Shown here piece by piece: positions 1-9,213 of a stretch of DNA of 44,282 nt. Source of the stretch: Irineochytrium annulatum. Lineage: Eukaryota; Chytridiomycota; Chytridiomycetes; Chytridiales; Chytridiaceae. The position numbers and the translations under genes were made by a program. Position 1 is the stretch's first letter. Every line of letters starts with the position of its first letter. The notes under the pieces were generated by a model. The model did not search any database and was not told the origin of the DNA. It saw only the letters and a list, made by a program, of their open reading frames with translations. The stretch is from contig JADGJL010000073.1 of the NCBI GenBank assembly GCA_027600665.1, positions 1 to 44,282 of the forward strand, read 5' to 3'.

Positions 1-198
1 CTCCTCCTCACCGCTCATTCCAATCCACACCTTCCTAGCTCCTCCCCCTCCCTCACCATTGCCACAAAGCGACATCATCACTGGCCGCTGAACTTCGGCG
101 GCTGAGTAAGGATTCGAGCGACGGTCGAGATCGAGAGCAACGAGGCAGGGAAGGTCCCTGGCAGGGAGATCGGTGAGGATGCCTTTTACCAAACCCAT
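1..198 (-). CDS. possible 5' part of a gene running off the left edge
   Basis: On the minus strand an open frame runs from an ATG at 198 to the window edge. Its codon choice looks coding (start MGLVKGILTDLPARD, then a region rich in L, D and R). A possible splice donor (GTGAGG) lies at 56. A TATA-like TATAAAAAA lies at about 220-228, close to where the glucoamylase TATA boxes sit relative to their ATGs. I do not recognise a family. The frame also stays open upstream of this ATG to about 290, so the true start could be further out. It would be divergent from the SAP gene. The evidence is weak: a short open frame plus a plausible promoter. Confidence 0.3.
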   Translation of the reverse strand, partial: MGLVKGILTDLPARDLPCLVALDLDRRSNPYSAAEVQRPVMMSLCGNGEGGGGARKVWIGMSGEEE

Positions 199-382
199 AT
201 CAATCTCGGCCGGCGTCCTGACTCCGTTTTTTATAGGAACGACGCCACGCCACTTTGGATCTGAATCGGTCGAACAGCCGCCCACACATCACACAACAGT
301 GCGTACTCGTTGCAGTCTGTGCTTATATTAATAGTGCTCCTCTTCCGTTCCCTGCTGACTTTGTTCCTTTTTTGTCAGAATA

Positions 383-598
383 ATGCCATACTATCTCACC
401 GACCATACTGTTGTGGAGCTCAAGGACAAGTGCCGCCGCCGAGGACTCAGTCCCACCGGGTCCAAGGCGGAGCTCATTCAGCGCCTCAAGGGGAGAAGGG
501 CCGTCAGCACGACAAACACCACAAGGAACAACGTCCGTGTTACTCAAGTTCAGATCGAAGTGAATAATTATTTTACGGAGAATAACTATTACTACTAG
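383..598 (+). CDS. small single-SAP-domain protein
   Basis: This encodes 71 residues. Residues 5-38 match a SAP motif, a helix-turn-helix that binds AT-rich DNA and is found in chromatin and RNA-processing proteins: LTDHTVVELKDKCRRRGLSP, followed by SKAELIQRLKG. The conserved Leu, Gly and Leu positions are present. The tail is Thr/Asn-rich and ends in a run of Asn and Tyr. There is no other domain, so it may act as a small DNA-binding adaptor; this is inference. A possible 5' UTR intron (GTGCGT donor at 299, TTTTTTGTCAG acceptor ending at 378) lies just upstream of the ATG. A TATA-like TTATATTAATA is near 323-333. Confidence 0.75.
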   Translation: MPYYLTDHTVVELKDKCRRRGLSPTGSKAELIQRLKGRRAVSTTNTTRNNVRVTQVQIEVNNYFTENNYYY

Positions 599-2360
599 CG
601 GCGGACGTGCTTTCAATGAGTTCGCATTAGAAACCATCCATCCATCCATTGTATTTGCAATTTGCTTAAATAAATATCTATTTTCATCCTTTCGTGTAAT
701 AATAACGTTAAATAGAAAGTCTCTGACCGGGGTCAATGGCCGTTGTTGCAGACGAGAGAGGGATCGTTCAATTGCACACACAGCATTTATTGTACTGCTT
801 CTTCCAAGTGAGGGCTTGGGCCATCCTACGGTGTTGAGCGAGATCTCTATCGCAGAATCGCCATTTTCTTCTTCGTGTTCCCTCGCAAAAGTTCATATCA
901 GATTCTACTTGGACAGCCTCTTATACACAATTTTATTTTAAATTTTTTTCGTTAAGTTTGTGTTGTTTTAGGTGAAAAGGAATAGGCTGGGACGATGCAT
1001 CCCCAAGTTGTTGCGGCTCTCTCGAGAAGATGCGACGGGCAGAGATAGTAGTTGCGAAGGGGGGCGGGACGCGGGGTGAAATGGTACAGTAATTTAGTAC
1101 TACAAATTGGGTAAGCGTTTCGACAATACACTTCGTCGACCGCGAATGAAGAGGGAAGAGGAAATATCTTTACACAGCATCGGGGGAAATTCTACTCCGT
1201 ACATCTGAGAACAAAGGAAGACTGACACTTCGCTGACCGCGCCGGCCAAAATCAGGTTTGACTAAGGTGAAACTAAGGAATTGAAGCAAAAGCTCTAAGA
1301 ACTGCCCGGGGACACAAGATTAAAACATATACGAAGCGAGGGAAAATGAGAGAGATGAACCACGAACAAAATAATTTTTCAATCCGAAAATACAACTAAT
1401 GAAAGAGCCAGAGGGTAAATGATGGAACACACAAAGGATATAAAGGCGAAAGGGGTAAAAACAGAAAGAGATAGACCCGAACCTTGATGCACCTCCACCG
1501 AGAAGTAATGGGCAAGAATGAGCACTCACGTAACAAATACGATCTACCGGGTAAAATGAGGGGAAAACGGCGGTCGACACCAAAACAACATAAAATGCAG
1601 GACGAAAGCGGCACGAAAATAATTTAAGCATGAACACTACAAATATGTGAACCTTCCGCCAACTCAATATTCCGTCGACATCATGTACAACTCCGTAATG
1701 AAAAGCACTCCATTGTACTAGTACAAAGAGTCTCAATGCGTCCCAATTTAACCTAAAAGACAACCCTCCTCCTCCTCCCCCCGCTATACGGTGTTATGTC
1801 TTTACACTTCTATTATTTGCCCCTTATTTTTGCTCTATTTGGTTTGCTTTCGTTGGTTTTCGTTTTTTGCTTTGCCGGAGCTTTGGTCTCTGCCCCCTCC
1901 CTGACATATGCCACGCTGTTTTTTGTTTTGCTTTTTTTGTTGTCTCATGCGTTCCCTGAGGTTTGGTCGTCATCTCCCTGTTGTTCCCGCTTGCTTTTTG
2001 TAGTAGTTTCATAATATTGCGAGAGAAAATCCCATCACCGTCATTGTATTATCCCCGCCCTTCCCCTGCCTCGAGCTATGTATGAGTACCCCTTTTCCTT
2101 GATTTACCAATTTTTCTGTACGTGCTTGAGGGTGGACACTTGACTACTTGGCTGGTTATATGAGTTGCCAGAGTTTTCATGCCAGTTCTTCCTTTTCCCT
2201 TTGTCACCGCTGCCTCTGTCTTTGTTAGCTTGATACGCTTAATTCTTTTGTTTTTTGTTTTGTTTCTGATTTTTTGCGGTCTTATTTTGTCTCTTATGAG
2301 GATTTGGTAATTCCTTATGTAAACACTCATTAATACTTATTCTGGCCCGCATGTTGCGCT

Positions 2361-2400
2361 TCTCTCTCTCTCTCTCTCTTTCTTTCTCTCCTATCTCTCT
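2361..2400 (+). repeat. TC-rich microsatellite
   Basis: An uninterrupted (TC)n tract from 2361 runs into TTTC/CTCT variants up to 2400. It is a simple sequence repeat inside the pyrimidine-rich segment. Confidence 0.85.
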
Positions 2401-2612
2401 CGCTCTTCTCGTTGCCATTGATTTTTAAACTCATCATTTATACACATCACATATTTTATGGCCCTATTTCCTCTTCCTTTTCTGTCGAGCATAAATTATC
2501 CCCCGTATTGTATGGATCGTCGCAAAAAATCACCTCAAGCAATTGCTTTCCTGTTGTTACTCGTTTGCACTGGTTCGCACACCCACTTCCTCCTTCTCGT
2601 GTAATGACGCTA

Positions 2613-2648
2613 GTTGATTTGATTTGATTTGTTTTTTTTTTTTTTTTT
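2613..2648 (+). repeat. TTGAT repeats plus a 17-T homopolymer
   Basis: Three TTGAT units lead directly into 17 consecutive T residues at 2632-2648, followed by AT-rich DNA. It is a low-complexity tract with no coding potential. Confidence 0.85.
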
Positions 2649-3047
2649 ATTTATTTTTTCCTGTTGTAAATAAGATGAAAGTGGACAAACGGGGGAGGTC
2701 CTGATAGGAGTTTAACCGATTCGATTTGGAGGGCCATGCCGAGATAATAAAACGAATTGATGCTTAAACCCTTTGGCCGGAAGGATATTTTTCAAGGCGG
2801 CCATTTTGTGGTCGTCCACAGCAAGGAAAAGCCGTAGCAGTGCGAATATTACAATCAAGACAATTATAATAGATCGTGTCGGCGCTTCGCGCGAGTTTTA
2901 TTAACTCCAGTTTTCTCCTTTCAACTGTGAACAGATTTCAACGTTTCGAAGTATCGGACGCGTAAGGCCGAATGCTTAGTATTTCAGGCCCCGCGCATTA
3001 CCATTTTTCTCTCCGCCCGCGACCTGAGCCTCGTCCAACCTCTGCAA

Positions 3048-4171
3048 ATGCTCTCAACCCAGAACAAGAAGTCGAGTGTGACGACCTCGCCTGATGGGTC
3101 GAAGGTACTTTGATCGCATCTCACCGCCGAATCAACTTTGCTTCCCCAGGTCTTAGTCTCGCTCGGAAACGTCTCGTGCGAGATTAACCTCGTCGGCGCT
3201 ACCGTCACTTCCTGGAAGGTCGACGGCGTGGAGCGTCTCTACCTGTCTCCGACGGCCGTTTTCGATGGATCGAAGGCAATTCGCGGCGGTACTGCTGATC
3301 CCATTTGATCTAAACCTTCATTTAATACGCATACATCACTAGGCGTACCGATCATCTTCCCCCAGTTTGGCGGTCAGGGCAAGCTCCCCTCCCATGGCGT
3401 GGCCCGTATCACCAAGTGGACCTCTCTCGGCACGACAGCCCAGACGGACGTTGACACGACGGTCTCGTTCCTGCTGGACCAGGACCACCTTACGCAGGCG
3501 CACAGGGACCTGTGGCCGCACAAGTTCAGCGCCACGTACTCGGTGACGCTCTCGCTCCAGAGGACGCTCACGTCCGCCATCAGGGTGCAGAACACCGGAG
3601 GCGAGAACATGGATTTCAAGTGCCTCCTGCACACATACTTTGCCGTCAACGTGAGTCGCTGGGATCAGAGCGCGCGAGACGCAAAATAATTTCTTTTTTA
3701 TTAATGATGTAAATTTTCGACCCTCTTAAACAGGACATCAAGAGCGTCAACGTCGAGGGCCTCCACGGCCACCAGATGCTCGACAACGTCGCCGGTGGTA
3801 CCAAGGGCGAGGACTCTGCCAAGCTCGTCACCTTCACGGGCGAGGTCGACCGCGTGTACGAGAATGTCACGGCCAGGAAGGTGACTGTGAACGAGGACGG
3901 TGCCAAGGTGCTTGAAATTGCATTCCCGCAGGGCTACGAGGACGTCGGTGAGTGTTTGCTCGTCAGGTTGGGGTTTAGTCGACCACCATTAATATTTGCG
4001 CCTTGCCAACCAGTCGTGTGGAACCCGTGGGCGGAGCGTGCCCTCACCATCGCGGACCTTCCGGACGACCATTACCAAAAGATGGTGTGCGTCGAGGCGG
4101 GCAAGATTGTGTCGCCCGTTACTCTCGCCCCCGGCGCGGATTGGCATGCTACCCACATTGTAACCGTTTAA
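3048..4171 (+). CDS. glucose-6-phosphate 1-epimerase (hexose-6-phosphate mutarotase)
   Basis: This enzyme interconverts the alpha and beta anomers of glucose 6-phosphate in the cytosol; its best-known fungal relative is yeast YMR099C. There are five exons, 3048-3104, 3150-3288, 3343-3650, 3734-3947 and 4014-4171, with GT-AG introns of 45-83 nt. Family motifs are clear: GATVTSWK, then DGSKAIRGGVPIIFPQFGG (the phosphate-binding Arg region), LPSHGVAR with an active-site His, a Leu-His-Gly-His segment at the start of exon 4, and VVWNPWAERA, followed near the C-terminus by VCVEAG with a conserved Glu. The ATG at 3048 gives the expected short N-terminus, and family length is matched. There is no signal peptide. 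It fits beside starch-degrading genes as a sugar-phosphate enzyme, but it is a housekeeping gene and the neighbourhood may be chance. Confidence 0.92.
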
Positions 4172-4701
4172 GGGACTTTTTGGGAATGTTAACTGTGCTT
4201 TCGTCATTGCATATTTGATTTCACTTCCAATTTCTGCTCTTAATCCTCGCCCTCATTTGTATGATTGACTCCCATATTTTTTATTGGGGACAAAACTCTT
4301 AGTAGATCTTCCTTTTGGCTTCTTAATGCCCAATTTGTGTTCATACTTCTCGAGAAATAAGACAAGGATAAGCAATAGAATGTTCGCTCCCAGCAGTTTC
4401 TCATGCTTCTTCGGGGCGAACAAATCCGAAATGCCAGGGGCCACACTTTACACCTTCAACACCGTGTGCGCCTCTGAGCTTCATTGCGTGGCATGTACTG
4501 CGTAAGCAAAACGATCTTCTGTATTTTATATCCCTTGAGGACGTATAGACTACTTTGACTGGCTAACTTGACGAAATCGTAATCAACACTATGAGTGACA
4601 CAAACCCAACTGACCAAGAACCAGCTAGGGAGAGGAAGGGAACAAGAATGGTGCCGAACAACTACAAGTTTAGGAGACTCTAAAAAAAATCCACAATCCC
4701 G
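4172..4701. other. intergenic, convergent 3' ends
   Basis: This is the space between the converging epimerase (+) and glucoamylase A (-). It is moderately AT-rich and probably holds both 3' UTRs. I see no supported gene. Confidence 0.6.
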
Positions 4702-6769
4702 TTAGCGCCTCCTCGACGACGCCTGCGTCAGGTTCTCCCTCGCCAGGTTCGCAGTGATCAGCGCTGCGTAGCTCCAAGTCAGGTCATTAACGCCCATCGC
4801 GAAGCCCGAGTCCCTGTTGTACTGCTCATTCAGGTTGAACCCGCCGGCGTGGTACTTGACCGACCGCACGTAGGTGTCCCCGAGCTCCTTCAGCTGCGCG
4901 ACGATGGCCTGGAACTCGGGTGTGTTTCCGCCATACGTCCCGACCTTCAGGTTCTTAAGGCCCAACCCCGCAGGACGGTTGCCCGTCATGAACTGCAGGT
5001 TGGCGTTGGTGACCGTGACGCCGTTCTGACTCAGGAACGCCGCAGCGGCCTTGTAGTAGACCTCCGCGTACGCGAGCACAGCCAAAAACCATGGGTTGCC
5101 GGTGTCGGCCTTGCTGGAGCTCGCGGACCCGTTGTAGTGATCGCCGTTGTAGCGGCCGATGGCGAACGACACGGGCAGGCCGGCCGAGTCGACTAGCGGG
5201 CGGCGCTGGTTGACGCCGTACTCAGGCCAGAGAGACAAGGCGAAGGTGTACAGTGTACCCAAGAGGCGATCGTCGGCGGGGCCATAGGTGCCGTCGATGG
5301 CGTTATGGATGGCGTTGAGGGCGATAGCCGTGTCGAGGGCCGGGTCGGAGACGCCGCGGCCGATGAGTTGCGTCGACGGGTTGTAGAACTTCGGGAGCCA
5401 GTTGGTGTCGATGTCGTTCGCGGCGGCGGCCCACTTTTGGGCGTTAGCCGAGTCGCCGAGGGAGGTGGCGAGGGCCGCACCCTCGCGAAGGGCCGTGCGC
5501 TGCGACATGAGCGTGAAAAGGTAGACGTCCCGTCGCTCCTCCCACAGGTCGCAGTTGGAGTTGCTGGTGTAGACGTCCCTGTCCGCGATATAATTCAGGT
5601 CCGTGACGATGACACCGGTGTTGGTGGCATTGTAGATGGGCAGGACCTGACTGGCGTCATGAGGGAAGGCGGTGTTGACGAAGCGGACGAAGGAGGACGC
5701 GCGGAGGGCGGCTCCGTCGTTCTGCGGGCGGCACCAGTCACCCGTGAAGTCGGTGCCGTCCACTTGGACTTTCGGCTCTCCGAGGCCCGTCAAGAGCTTT
5801 GTGGTCTGAAGTTGCCGCGTGAGGGATTGGTAGTCGCCGAAGAGGCTAACGATAGATTGGTCGGCAGTCTGGCGGTAGACGGACAGGAGAGCCGTCATGA
5901 CGAGGGAGGAGTCGCGAATCCTGTAATAATGGCTAAGCTTAACAAGAGGAGCCCAAAACGAAAGACGATTACTGTACTCACCAGTGGAAGAAGTAGTTGT
6001 TAACGTTTCCTGGTGATGCGGCCACGACAACACCAGGGTTTGTGTTGGCCGGGTGAATGTTGGACCTGAGGTTCCGAACGGCGGCGGGGATAGCGCCGCG
6101 TAGCCAGTCAGTGATGTCATTCGCGAATCCACCGCTACCGATGCTGGGCGGGGGCGTCACTGACACGGGGTAGTTGCATCTAATAGCACAAAAGTGAGAA
6201 AAATTGGGGAGAGTTGGAAAGGAAACGCCTCTACGGACCCCATTCCGCAGCCGTTGTCGTAGTAAGTTTGCCCGGCCACATCGTACTGGACGTAGAATTG
6301 GCTGCAAAAGAAAGTATCAATCAATCAGCAAACGTCCCGGAACAGCAACGCTCATACCTGATACCCGCGCTTCCGATGTTGCAGACAAACTTCCAGCTCT
6401 CGAAGTGGTTGTCATCCTGGCCGATATGGGCGACCCAGAAGGCAGGGCATGCCCCAGACCACACGCCGTTGCTGTTGCTATAGTGAACAGTGACAGCTTT
6501 CTGGAAAGCGATATCTGGATTGTATAAAGAAAGATTATGTAAGCCATGAAGGCAGCAATTTAATCCGTCGAGGTAAAAGCAGTCGAAAAGCGGAAGAAAC
6601 CCATAAGAGTGAACAATATATGACGGCGGGCCATACCTTGGATAGTGATCATTCCGACGAGTGTGGCGCCATCGAATGAGTGGTAGCCGACTTGGACTTG
6701 CGTTGACGCCAGGGCCGTCGAGGCCGCGAGGAAAGAGGACGCGACGGAAGCGAGAAACTTGGTGTGCAT
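4702..6769 (-). CDS. secreted glucoamylase A (CBM21 + GH15)
   Basis: This glucan 1,4-alpha-glucosidase releases glucose from the non-reducing ends of starch outside the cell. Five exons read on the minus strand: 6769-6637, 6514-6358, 6301-6239, 6179-5982 and 5920-4702, giving 589 residues. A signal peptide (about 1-21, ending ALA) precedes a CBM21 starch-binding domain (about 23-118, with IAFQKAVTVHY and YDVAGQTYYDNG). The GH15 catalytic domain fills the rest: IRDSSLVM, CDLWEERRDVY with the general-acid Glu (near 309) and NEQYNRDSG with the general-base Glu (near 549), then DLTWSYAALITAN. Intron positions and phases are identical to glucoamylase B at 15971. The third intron has a weak donor, GTCCGT. 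The gene is in inverted orientation to copy B. Confidence 0.95.
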
Positions 6770-6810
6770 GGCGGCCGGTTGGATGGGGAATCAGAGGGCG
6801 GACACGACAT

Positions 6811-6819
6811 CCTTTTATG
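6811..6819 (-). promoter_or_regulatory. TATA box of glucoamylase A
   Basis: CATAAAAGG lies about 45 nt upstream of the ATG, within CTCGACGGCATAAAAGGATG. The same core (CTCGACAATATAAAAGGATG) stands at a similar distance before glucoamylase B, so this stretch has been kept while most of the surrounding upstream DNA has diverged. Confidence 0.7.
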
Positions 6820-6829
6820 CCGTCGAGAG

Positions 6830-7870
6830 AAGGATTAACAGTGATATCGAGACGACATGAACGCGACATTCAAACCGCGTCGTCGTCACATGGCAAACAA
6901 TACAGAATCCAGACAGGCATCCCATCGCGCACATGTTGGCATATTCGTAAGCCCGCAGAAGGCTTGTTATGCTAATCTCGTCGTAATTAAAGTTTATTAC
7001 GAGCTCCTTGAGCGTTGTACGTGATGGCGGATTCTGTGGCGCTTTCGTGATGGCGCACGGCGGCGGCCGCGTGACGAGAGTGACGTATCGCCGGTGTCGT
7101 GGACGGAGGCTTCTTGGGAGCCCTCATGGTGGGCCGATGCAGTGCAAAGAGGATGGAAGCCCAACTCCAAAAATACCTTAAGTTGGAGTCTTTGTCACGA
7201 GACCTTAACTGCCGGCGTGGATCAAAGGTGCTCCCCAGACGGCTTGATTCGGCTGTGCGATGGAGGAGCTGGAAGTTGAAGGTAAGCCCGGTCGCTCAGC
7301 CGCGTGGGCTGGTCCGCACGACGCTTCTTACCGGGCGCGGGTCAGTTCACTTCCACATAATTTTACATAATCCCCAAGCGCATGATTCAAACAATACATA
7401 GGACACTGGGTTCCGGAGTGCAATGTGATTAGGGAGCCAAGGTTGAACGACCCAATTGGAGAAGAATTATCGTTTACTATATCTCAAGAGGATTGGCATT
7501 TCATTCTGGGTGCCAAATCTGGAACGTGATTAAGGCAGCCCATAAGGGCAAGATAGGAAGTCCGAGTGATTCAAAAGGACAACGTTTGTGTTTATTGATA
7601 AATAATCCTTTTGAAAACAAAATATCTGTCCTCTTGCATTATTCCCCCGTCTGTCGCAATACACTGGGCAGCAATTTATGTCGATCTTTTTTAAAAGAAC
7701 GATCGGTTTGCCGGAAAATTCGACGGTAAACGTAGGATAGTACTAGCAGCAAGAAGGCGGCCGTGAGCTGACCGCAGCGCTTGCCTGAGCGCTGGGACGC
7801 GTATCTCGGCCAAGGCATCGTTGGCGATCTGCTCGTGAACGCAGGTTGGTCGGCGATTGAGTTGCATCAT
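6830..7870. other. intergenic, no gene seen
   Basis: This is the upstream region of glucoamylase A up to the start of cassette A. It holds an inverted pair GCCCGGT/ACCGGGC (about 7286-7340) with a loop of roughly 40 nt. Short open frames here have no recognisable protein character. Confidence 0.55.
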
Positions 7871-8050
7871 TCAAAGCCGCCCAGCGCCGCCAGCGGAAGG
7901 CCAACCGAGATTGACTGGCGCGCTGGGGACTCTCTTCTTGGGCGGGGCAGTGGAGGCAGGCTCGTCAGCGGCATGGGACTTGCGGAAGAAGGGGAAGCGC
8001 GAGGAGGAGGAGGCGACGGAGGAGGCGTCGGTGGCGCTGTTGGCGTTCAT
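7871..8050 (-). CDS. small Ser/Ala-rich protein, cassette A
   Basis: This encodes 59 residues with no introns. It starts MNANSATDASSVASSSSRF, followed by a PFFRK patch, then a Pro/Lys/Arg-rich middle and an APVNLGWPSAGG tail. The product is basic and probably disordered. I do not recognise a family. Support comes from the intact second copy at 25117-25296 (first 33 residues identical, changes confined to residues 34-58) and from a TATA-like GATATAAG about 90-95 nt upstream of the ATG. It is divergent from the plus-strand small ORF at 8485. Because the whole cassette is recently duplicated, conservation alone does not prove translation. Confidence 0.5.
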   Translation of the reverse strand: MNANSATDASSVASSSSRFPFFRKSHAADEPASTAPPKKRVPSAPVNLGWPSAGGAGRL

Positions 8051-8484
8051 TGTTGCAGAGTTGTAGGTAGAAGGAGGGATCGTGGTTGTTAACTCCAGTA
8101 AGATGATTGAATGTAGAATTCCACGTTGAGCTCGGCGCTTCTTATATCACGGGCTGCGGATGATGCGACATGCAGAGTGTTGTTCTCGCGTCGAACGGCA
8201 CAGGCCAGGGTTGTTTGCTCGTGGAGAAGTTGCGGTGACGGCATTGACTGGGCATAGATCTGCGTGGCCAGTTATCCTGAACATCGTGGATGAGCCATCA
8301 GCCCGTTCCTCTCCACGTTCACGACACCGTCATGAACCCTACGCGAACTATGCCGCAGCTGAGCCTGACGCGCGTTTCCATGCCAGCACCGTCGTATAAA
8401 GCCCCGTTATCCTGGTGCACGCCCAACGTCAACACGTTCACGTTCTCAACCATTCCCTCAACCAACCTCCTCTCCGCAACAGCA
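8051..8484. promoter_or_regulatory. bidirectional promoter of cassette A
   Basis: 434 bp lie between the two small ORFs. TATAAA at 8395-8400 is 85-90 nt before the plus-strand ATG. On the minus strand ATATAA at about 8142-8147 is about 92-97 nt before the other ATG. The near-mirror spacing suggests two true core promoters facing outward. Copy B has the same arrangement. Confidence 0.55.
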
Positions 8485-8661
8485 ATGCCCTTCCTCAAGA
8501 ACATCGTGGCCCCTTCCACCAAGGTCGTCGTCGACACAAAGCCCTCCAACGCCGACAACAAGATGCGCGACGCTGAGCCCAAGGCATCCGTGCCCAAGGT
8601 CAAGCGCGCCCCGGTCCTCATCCTAGGCCCCGGCGGGTCTATCAGCGCCGGCTGTCGATGA
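8485..8661 (+). CDS. small basic protein, cassette A
   Basis: This encodes 58 residues with no introns: MPFLKNIVAPSTKVVVDTKP at the start, a Lys/Asp-rich middle, then KVKRAPVLILGPGG and a short SAG tail. The family is unknown. The ATG is chosen because it follows the TATA box by 90 nt and because copy B (25735-25911) keeps the same start, length and stop. The copies differ at 8 of 177 nucleotides, giving 5 amino-acid changes and 2 silent ones, so there is no strong sign of purifying selection. The APV-x-LG-x-SAG tail loosely resembles the tail of the divergent partner. Confidence 0.5.
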   Translation: MPFLKNIVAPSTKVVVDTKPSNADNKMRDAEPKASVPKVKRAPVLILGPGGSISAGCR

Positions 8662-8713
8662 ACGAGTGCTCGTGCAGTCCCCACCACACCACTACTATCC
8701 TGCACCAGCAGGT

Positions 8714-9213
8714 CCCCCTCGGCCACCAACGAGAACGAAATTGAAAGCGCGTTCTCAAACTCGAGACGCCGCCTCGCCGGCCCTTAGTTTGCCACCGGCC
8801 AAGTTGAACGCCTGCGTACACCGGCACGCAGTGTCGCGTCAGGCGAACTTCCGACTTTGAAGTAGTCTCACGCCCAAGTAGTTATCACAATCGAATAAAG
8901 CATTGATATTAAAATAAACCGATGAACTTAAGGTGATGCCACACAAGTGATTGAACAAGAGGGTTGTACGCAGTTTCTTCCGGACGCTCACTGACGAAGC
9001 ATTCGTTAAAACAATCTATTTGTTTGCTGAAGCAACCACCACTGCACCTTAAGGAGAACTCTCTTCAGTACAGTGTAAACTCATAAGGAGCTGCTTATCC
9101 TTTCATCCTTATTGTCCCACCCTACTTTGCTTAATGTATGCTCAACCGGAATTTGATCCTTGGTGTCGTCTTGCGGTCAATGCTTGAAATTTATTACGAC
9201 TGTGCGTCGCTCG
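8714..9213. other. intergenic, no gene seen
   Basis: This is AT-rich DNA between cassette A and the 3' end of the aminotransferase gene. I see no coding or RNA signal. Confidence 0.55.

Larger units (their letters stand above)
599..3047. other. 2.4-kb low-complexity non-coding stretch
   Basis: I see no convincing gene here. The 599-700 part is AT-rich with AATAAA-like signals and probably holds the 3' UTR of the SAP gene. From about 1130 to 1770 the plus strand is rich in A and G. From about 1780 to 2660 it is rich in T and C. It contains a TC microsatellite (2361-2400), TTGAT repeats (2613-2631) and a run of 17 T (2632-2648). Open frames in this region are hydrophobic artefacts of T-rich DNA. 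The T/C-rich part may serve as the promoter and 5' region of the epimerase gene. Confidence 0.6.
7871..8713. repeat. duplicated small-gene cassette, copy A
   Basis: About 845 bp are nearly identical to 25117-25967, in direct orientation. Homology begins at the stop codon of the minus-strand small ORF and ends about 50 nt after the stop of the plus-strand small ORF, so the unit covers exactly one divergent gene pair and its shared promoter. The flanks of the two copies are unrelated by eye. I see no transposase, target-site duplication or terminal inverted repeat. Confidence 0.88.

Noticed and set aside
1320..2330. Several open frames of 60-150 codons in the low-complexity region
   Set aside because: They are hydrophobic or Lys-rich purely because the DNA is T- or A-rich; no motifs, no splice structure.
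5305..6003. Long plus-strand open frame (232 codons) antisense to glucoamylase A
   Set aside because: It mirrors the GC-rich catalytic exon of a well-supported gene, has no domain, and the same kind of antisense frame (16776-17855) appears opposite copy B. This is a codon-bias artefact.
7286..7340. Inverted GCCCGGT/ACCGGGC as an RNA hairpin
   Set aside because: A 7-bp stem with a loop of roughly 40 nt is within chance expectation in GC-rich DNA.
7781..8092. Plus-strand Gly/Glu-rich frames across cassette A (and 25070-25312 in B)
   Set aside because: They read through the GAG-rich complement of the minus-strand small ORF. The minus frame has the TATA box and equal length in both copies; the plus frames differ in start and extent.
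7871..8713. Cassette as a classical transposon or insertion sequence
   Set aside because: No transposase, terminal inverted repeats or target-site duplication could be seen at either copy.
8319..8729. 136-codon minus-strand frame opposite the plus small ORF
   Set aside because: It spans the promoter and is not kept at the same length or ends in copy B; likely a shadow.
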